A stretch of 64,000 bases of DNA. Source: Flavobacterium sp. KACC 22763. GTDB taxonomy: Bacteria > Bacteroidota > Bacteroidia > Flavobacteriales > Flavobacteriaceae. Position numbers and translations under genes: made by a program. The stretch is taken from assembly GCF_028736155.1 (NCBI RefSeq), contig NZ_CP117879.1, positions 4,526,001 to 4,590,000 of the forward strand. The letters are read 5' to 3'. This document shows positions 59,975 through 64,000 of this stretch, in pieces (within the stretch, counting starts at the first letter, position 1; each line of letters starts with the position of its first letter). Below the pieces are notes generated by a model that saw only the letters and a program-made list of their open reading frames with translations, did no database searches and was not told where the DNA came from.

Positions 59975-60787
59975 TTAAAATGTTCGTTTAATGAGATTGT
60001 TGGTTAATTTCCCTGTATTGTAAACATATTCGGTTGGAGTTATTCCTGTATGTTTTTTAAATTCTTTAATTAAATGAGATTGGTCAGAAAAACCAGCATC
60101 ATAACAAATCGTGGTAAGATTGGCGTCGTTAGGTTTGTCTTTTAATAGTTTTAAAAAATGATGTAGCCTTACAACGTTGCCAAATTTCTTAGGATTTAGT
60201 CCAATGCATTCTTTGAATTTTCTTTCCAAATGCCTTTCGGTATAACCGGTATATTCCACTAATTGTTTTATAGAAAATTGTCCTTTATTGTTAATGATAA
60301 AGTTTAAAGAATGATTAATTATGAATTGATTTGAAGCCGATTTCGATGCGATTAACGATTTGAAAAAACGATTTAATAGATCAATACGAGTTTGATTGTT
60401 TCGCTCTGATAGCTTCTCTTGTAATTCAATAACCTCCTGATTAAAGATATCTTCAACAGGAATAATAGCATCGTGAAATTCGTTGGCAGGAATTCCTAAT
60501 AATTGATGGATTCCGTTGGGCTGAAAAACGACAATAATCAAGGTTATTTCATTTTCAGAATAAAGATCCTTAAAACCATTGAGTTGTCCGTATAAAAATG
60601 AAGCGGGCAGATATTCTTTTACTTCATGTTTAGTAATACCAGAAATAAGTTTGCTTTTTAAAGAAAATACAAGTCCCGTATTGCCATCAGAAAACAAACG
60701 AAATTTTTGCATGGCAGTTTCGGTATTATCTAAAAATAGATAATGTTTGATATAGGGTAATAAATCTTTTGGAACAGAAACCTGCAT
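59975..60787 (-). CDS. AraC family transcriptional regulator
   Basis: This 270-residue regulator has an N-terminal sensor domain (about 1-150) and a C-terminal AraC DNA-binding domain with two helix-turn-helix motifs (about 165-262; FSIKQLVEYTGYTERHLERK, LTTICYDAGFSDQSHLIKEF, KKHTGITPTEY). It lies just upstream of the nitrilase gene on the same strand and may activate it. A -7 box TACCTTTG lies at 60819-60812, and the overlapping palindrome AAAGGTACCTTT may be its own site. Confidence 0.9.
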   Translation of the reverse strand: MQVSVPKDLLPYIKHYLFLDNTETAMQKFRLFSDGNTGLVFSLKSKLISGITKHEVKEYLPASFLYGQLNGFKDLYSENEITLIIVVFQPNGIHQLLGIPANEFHDAIIPVEDIFNQEVIELQEKLSERNNQTRIDLLNRFFKSLIASKSASNQFIINHSLNFIINNKGQFSIKQLVEYTGYTERHLERKFKECIGLNPKKFGNVVRLHHFLKLLKDKPNDANLTTICYDAGFSDQSHLIKEFKKHTGITPTEYVYNTGKLTNNLIKRTF

Positions 60788-60811
60788 GTCAAATTAATTT
60801 ACAGCAATATA

Positions 60812-60824
60812 CAAAGGTACCTTT
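60812..60824 (-). promoter_or_regulatory. -7 box and palindrome upstream of the AraC gene
   Basis: TACCTTTG (60819-60812, minus strand) matches TAnnTTTG, and the 12-bp palindrome AAAGGTACCTTT (60813-60824) overlaps it. It lies 25 bp before the start codon. Confidence 0.4.
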
Positions 60825-60862
60825 ATTTTGTTTTAAAATATTTTACTAATGGTAAAACTAAT

Positions 60863-61627
60863 TTATTTCTGCAAAGCAGTTTTAACCTGAGGAATCATTC
60901 TGTCTACAAACATCCTATAAGCAATTTCAGAAGGATGCAGACCGTCTGAAGCAACTAAGCTCGGATTGTTGAGGCCTTGTCTCGTAATGTCGGTAATTGA
61001 AATAAATGCAACATTTCTGGAGATACAGCAGTTCTCAGCAAAACTGTTATATTGATTTATCTCGTTCGAAATTTTTATTCGGTTTGAATCGGTATAGTTG
61101 GCAGCAAATGGAGTATAGGTATAATCTGGAATCGAAAGCACAATCACATTTTTGTTGTTGCCTTTGGCCAATGCAATTGCCTTATTGAGCAATTGTGGAA
61201 ATTCTTTTTCGTAAATCGAAAAATCTAAATGTTGATATTGATTGTTGACGCCAATTAAAAGTGTAACCAAATCATAATTGGATTCTGGATTTTGAGAATC
61301 AATTGCAGAAATTAAATTAGCAGTTGTCCATCCTGTTGTTGCAATGACTTTTAATGAAAAAGCAGTCTCGGGATAAATTGTCTGTAATTTAGCTTTGAGC
61401 TGCTCAGGATAGCGGCAAGTTTCGCAGACACTTTGTCCAATGGTATAACTGTCTCCTAAAGCGAGATAATTTATGGATTTTGAAATTGGGGTTGTAGGAA
61501 CTTCTGCGGTTGGCGGAGTTGTTGCAGGAGGAACCGAATTATTCTCAGAATCTGATTGCTCAGCGCTGCAGCTCAATAAAAATATGCTGAGTATAACAAT
61601 AACTATTTGTTTGAAATGCGGTTTCAT
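60863..61627 (-). CDS. SGNH/GDSL hydrolase lipoprotein
   Basis: This 254-residue envelope hydrolase has a lipoprotein signal (ILSIFLLSC, Cys20), a Pro/Thr-rich linker (about 30-50) and a GDSL esterase domain. Ser60 is in LALGDSYTIGQ; the Gly and Asn of blocks II and III lie in TTGWTTANLI and LIGVNNQYQ; Asp228 and His231 are in SDGLHPSE. Family members are esterases or deacetylases acting on sugars or lipids. The substrate is unknown. Confidence 0.9.
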   Translation of the reverse strand: MKPHFKQIVIVILSIFLLSCSAEQSDSENNSVPPATTPPTAEVPTTPISKSINYLALGDSYTIGQSVCETCRYPEQLKAKLQTIYPETAFSLKVIATTGWTTANLISAIDSQNPESNYDLVTLLIGVNNQYQHLDFSIYEKEFPQLLNKAIALAKGNNKNVIVLSIPDYTYTPFAANYTDSNRIKISNEINQYNSFAENCCISRNVAFISITDITRQGLNNPSLVASDGLHPSEIAYRMFVDRMIPQVKTALQK

Positions 61628-61685
61628 AATTTTGGCAAATTAGGTTTGTGAACATCTTAAACAAATAGTTACGTTAAATAGCTGG

Positions 61686-62114
61686 TTACGGTTTTGTGGC
61701 TTCTCTGTAAATATTTCTTTCCATGATGATGTTTAATCTTGTGAACATTTCAGAGATATTAAAACCTTCTTTTTTGTACTCATTCTGTACGGCTTCTTTT
61801 GCGCTTTTCAAGACCTTTTCATTTTCCCAAACCGCAATTGTTATGTAAATTAAATTGCCATTTTCGTCAATACGTTCGTACGCATTGTCATTTACAAATC
61901 CGTTTAAATGTTTTATGAAGTTTCGGTTGATGCGTACTCGTTCTAAAAATTCTTGTTTTGATTTTTCGGGAACAATAAATTTATCGATAAAAATTTGCTG
62001 CATGGTTTCTGATTTTTTAGGTTTAATTTCTGAGTTGATAGTTGTTGATTGAGCATTTGTTCTATAGCTTAATAATGTCAATAAGACAATTGAGATTAAA
62101 AGATTTGTTTTCAT
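61686..62114 (-). CDS. Exported antibiotic biosynthesis monooxygenase (ABM)-like protein
   Basis: This 142-residue protein has a signal peptide (MKTNLLISIVLLTLLSYRTNAQ) and an ABM-like ferredoxin-fold domain (about 40-135; FIDKFIVPEKSKQEFLERVR, IYITIAVWENEKVLKSAKEA). The start at 62114 is chosen because the signal peptide begins there; the frame extends upstream into the neighbouring AraC gene. The biochemical role is unknown; export is unusual for this fold. Confidence 0.72.
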   Translation of the reverse strand: MKTNLLISIVLLTLLSYRTNAQSTTINSEIKPKKSETMQQIFIDKFIVPEKSKQEFLERVRINRNFIKHLNGFVNDNAYERIDENGNLIYITIAVWENEKVLKSAKEAVQNEYKKEGFNISEMFTRLNIIMERNIYREATKP

Positions 62115-62181
62115 AATTCTTGTTTTTATTGATGTAAAATTCAGAATTGTGAAAACCAAATCATTGTAAAAAATCATTGAT

Positions 62182-62955
62182 TTACCAAAATGAAGGAAAG
62201 TTGAAAAACTCTGTTGGAGTTTGTCCTGTAAATAATTTGAAGTCTTTATTAAAGTGAGACTGGTCAAAATAACCCGCGTCAAAAGCCAGATCGATGAGGT
62301 TTTGGTTTTTTTGTTTGTGATCAATAATTGATTTTATACGAACAACATAGCAAAATTGTTTTGGCGAAGACCCAATTGTTTTTCGGAATCTTTTCTCAAA
62401 TGCATCTTGACTGATAAAGAGTGCGTCGGCAAGTTCTTTTATTTTAATAATGCCTTTTTTGGATTGTATAATGTTAATGGCGGCAGAGATTAAATCGTCG
62501 GGTTTATAATTGTGGAGTCTTGATAAAAGAAACTGTTCTATAATCGCAATTTTTTGATTGTTGGTTTTCGCTTCCGCTAAAAGTTCTTCGATAACGGCAA
62601 TTTTTTGCTGCGGAATAAAGTTGTCAAGCGAAACACTTTCTTCAAATAATTCATGAAGCGGTTCTTTAAAAAAGGCTTTAGCGCCAGCTTCTTTAAATTG
62701 AACGACAAGAGTTGCCGTATCTTTTGCATAATTAATTAAACGTACTGATTTGCGAATACCTGAAATTGTAGAAACGGGCAGTTTATCGTGCTGATTTTCT
62801 TTAATGTAGTTAATGTTGCCTTTGCATCGAAAAGCAATTGCTAGCGAAGTGCTGGGCAAAACCCTGTTTGTCAATTCGTCTTCGCTTTCTATAATTCTAT
62901 AAGTCTTAATAAAAGGCTTTAACTGTTCTGTTGGAATGAAATCGATAATTTTCAT
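62182..62955 (-). CDS. AraC family transcriptional regulator
   Basis: This 257-residue regulator starts with a DUF6597-like sensor region (IIDFIPTEQLKPFIKTYRII) and ends with two helix-turn-helix motifs (about 155-250; IKIKELADALFISQDAFEKR, LIDLAFDAGYFDQSHFNKDF, FKLFTGQTPTEFF). It lies upstream of the ABM-like gene on the same strand and may control it. A -7 box TACCTTTG lies at 62992-62985. Confidence 0.9.
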   Translation of the reverse strand: MKIIDFIPTEQLKPFIKTYRIIESEDELTNRVLPSTSLAIAFRCKGNINYIKENQHDKLPVSTISGIRKSVRLINYAKDTATLVVQFKEAGAKAFFKEPLHELFEESVSLDNFIPQQKIAVIEELLAEAKTNNQKIAIIEQFLLSRLHNYKPDDLISAAINIIQSKKGIIKIKELADALFISQDAFEKRFRKTIGSSPKQFCYVVRIKSIIDHKQKNQNLIDLAFDAGYFDQSHFNKDFKLFTGQTPTEFFNFPSFW

Positions 62956-62984
62956 TTGAAAGTGTTTTTCAACAGGTTGAATGT

Positions 62985-62992
62985 CAAAGGTA
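62985..62992 (-). promoter_or_regulatory. -7 box of the second AraC gene
   Basis: TACCTTTG on the minus strand, 30 bp before the ATG at 62955, identical to the box of the AraC gene at 60787. No -33 TTG at the normal distance. Confidence 0.45.
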
Positions 62993-63071
62993 TGAAAAAC
63001 AAAATTCCAATAACTTAATTGTTTGTTGAAACAGTTAAGTTATTGGAATTTTTAAAGAACTTATTTTATTT

Positions 63072-63854
63072 TTAAACCATTTCGGTTTTCATTACGATTT
63101 CTTCTTCAATGGCATCCCAAAGAGCGATACGTTTTTCTAGGGCAAGAATCGAAACTTCTTCCACTTCTTTCCATTTTTGTGCATCGTCTTCACATAATTC
63201 TGTAATCATTGTCATAGCCATAGGACCGTGCTCATCAGCATCTAGTTCGATATGTCTTTCAAAATAGTATAACAATTTTGTCAAATCGGTTTCTGGAAGA
63301 TTCTTTTGAAAGTTTTTCAGAATCTCAGTAAACATACTCGGAATAAGGTCTTCTCTTCCGAAAGTAAAAGCGGCTGCAATTTCGTGTGGTTTTCCTTCTT
63401 CGATTACTCTAAAAGTAAAATCAAGAAAAGCTTTTACATTTGGATGAAGCGAACTTTGTTTGATTGCCACGAATATATTGTGCAGAGAAGTCACTTCTGA
63501 TAAAAAGCTTAAAATTCCTGTTGTATTAGCGCCACAAGCTTCCATTGCTTCAAGATACATTTCGTAGTGGCTTTGTCTTCTTCCGTCTAGGGTTAAATCT
63601 GTTTCTTCTGCCAAGACAATTTCGTTAATTAAATAACGCGTACCAGGATTTTTTGTAGCAAACCATGGCGTTGTAGTGCAAGTAAGTTTAGCTTGTAAAG
63701 CTTTTAATAGTGACATGAAATCCCAAACAGCAAAAACGTGAGTTTCTAAAAAACTGTGCAGGTCGTCTATATTTTGAATCTTATTGTATAAGGAATGTTT
63801 TAAAAGTTGATCTTTTTGAGGTTGTATGCTTTTGTTTATCGTTTCGATATTCAT
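63072..63854 (-). CDS. DUF3050 family protein
   Basis: This 260-residue helical cytoplasmic protein has DUF3050 phrases: LHSFLETHVFAVWDFMSLLK (32-51), NEIVLAEETDLTLDGRRQSH (about 92-111), GKPHEIAAAFTFGREDLIPS (about 154-173) and YFERHIELDADEHGPMA (about 206-222). The pattern of His and Glu residues resembles haem-oxygenase-like di-iron folds (for example HIELDADEHG), which suggests a metal site; this is inference. A -7 box TATCTTTG is at 63881-63874. Confidence 0.85.
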   Translation of the reverse strand: MNIETINKSIQPQKDQLLKHSLYNKIQNIDDLHSFLETHVFAVWDFMSLLKALQAKLTCTTTPWFATKNPGTRYLINEIVLAEETDLTLDGRRQSHYEMYLEAMEACGANTTGILSFLSEVTSLHNIFVAIKQSSLHPNVKAFLDFTFRVIEEGKPHEIAAAFTFGREDLIPSMFTEILKNFQKNLPETDLTKLLYYFERHIELDADEHGPMAMTMITELCEDDAQKWKEVEEVSILALEKRIALWDAIEEEIVMKTEMV

Positions 63855-63873
63855 TTGTGAAAAAATTTTGATG

Positions 63874-63881
63874 CAAAGATA
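63874..63881 (-). promoter_or_regulatory. -7 box of the DUF3050 gene
   Basis: TATCTTTG on the minus strand, 19 bp before the start codon. It lies at the foot of the terminator hairpin of the upstream gene. Confidence 0.45.
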
Positions 63882-63910
63882 AAAAGCTTCTCCGTCAAGA
63901 AGAAGCTTTT
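63882..63910 (-). terminator. Terminator of the gene entering from the right edge
   Basis: A perfect 10-bp stem AAAAGCTTCT / AGAAGCTTTT around a nine-base loop, with A residues on the left giving a T tail on the minus strand. Confidence 0.8.
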
Positions 63911-63945
63911 CGCATTGATTTTATGTATATTTTAATAATTACAGC

Positions 63946-64000
63946 TTATTTAAATGCTGGAATTCCAGTCACATCCATTCCTGTTATCAATAAATGTATG
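63946..64000 (-). CDS. 3' end of an unidentified gene (partial)
   Basis: The minus-strand frame that enters from the right edge ends in HLLITGMDVTGIPAFK and a TAA at 63948-63946. A terminator follows 36 bp later, which supports a real gene end. The fragment of 17 residues is too short to name a family. Confidence 0.55.
   Translation of the reverse strand, partial: IHLLITGMDVTGIPAFK

Overview
The window is about 64 kb of AT-rich chromosome from a member of the Flavobacteriaceae, most likely Flavobacterium. The evidence is a type IX secretion (T9SS) C-terminal sorting domain, SprB-like repeats, a TonB-dependent receptor with a carboxypeptidase-like N-terminal domain, the near absence of Shine-Dalgarno sequences, and promoters of the Bacteroidota form TTG-N17-23-TAnnTTTG in front of many genes. 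Nothing points to a phage, plasmid or integrative element. Most of the window is ordinary chromosomal backbone with accessory insertions.

Layout. 1-2.5 kb: start of a complex I operon (nuoA, B, C and a cut nuoD, minus strand). 2.7-5 kb: a cold-shock protein gene and aspS. 5.1-7.8 kb: tandem thioredoxin-fold paralogues, one without its redox cysteines, and a MORN-like protein. 7.8-13.9 kb: an iron or siderophore uptake locus (TonB receptor, two small membrane proteins, two PepSY membrane proteins). 14-18.2 kb: sucA-sucB of the 2-oxoglutarate dehydrogenase complex. 18.3-21 kb: two envelope proteins, a conserved hypothetical gene and a polyprenyl synthetase. 21-28.2 kb: a YceI-TetR-TolC-adaptor-RND efflux locus with three identical-geometry 28-bp inverted repeats that look like the TetR operators. 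28.4-32.2 kb: a one-polypeptide restriction-methylation-specificity enzyme between two near-identical terminators. 32.4-33.7 kb: an MFS transporter.

33.7-45.7 kb is a cell-envelope regulatory island. A sigma factor and a membrane TPR anti-sigma candidate stand divergent to a lipoprotein, a PKD/outer-membrane protein, an exported TPR-CHAT (caspase-like) protein, a retropepsin-like protein and a T9SS-secreted SprB-repeat protein. An S41 protease follows the anti-sigma gene. A small gene in the divergent gap is broken by a run of seven A residues that could be an error, a mutation or a slippage site.

46-51.5 kb: tatD, an acyltransferase, asparaginase, an MFS/LysR divergent pair and tRNA-Ser(GGA). 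51.8-52.5 kb: a REP-associated tyrosine transposase (RAYT) gene that carries its own REP palindrome in frame inside its coding sequence, followed by another copy and a 28-bp tandem array. 52.7-58.9 kb: a tightly packed seven-gene operon of AdoMet decarboxylase, DUF4178, a small membrane protein, DUF350, a membrane-embedded spermidine synthase-like protein, a Tat-exported FAD oxidoreductase and a polytopic membrane protein. This looks like a membrane-linked polyamine pathway. 58.9-64 kb: nitrilase, two AraC regulators, a GDSL lipoprotein, a small exported monooxygenase-like protein, a DUF3050 protein and the tail of a further gene.

Intergenic spaces hold a striking set of short, simple inverted and direct repeats of several families. 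All functions come from reading motifs by eye; no database search was run.
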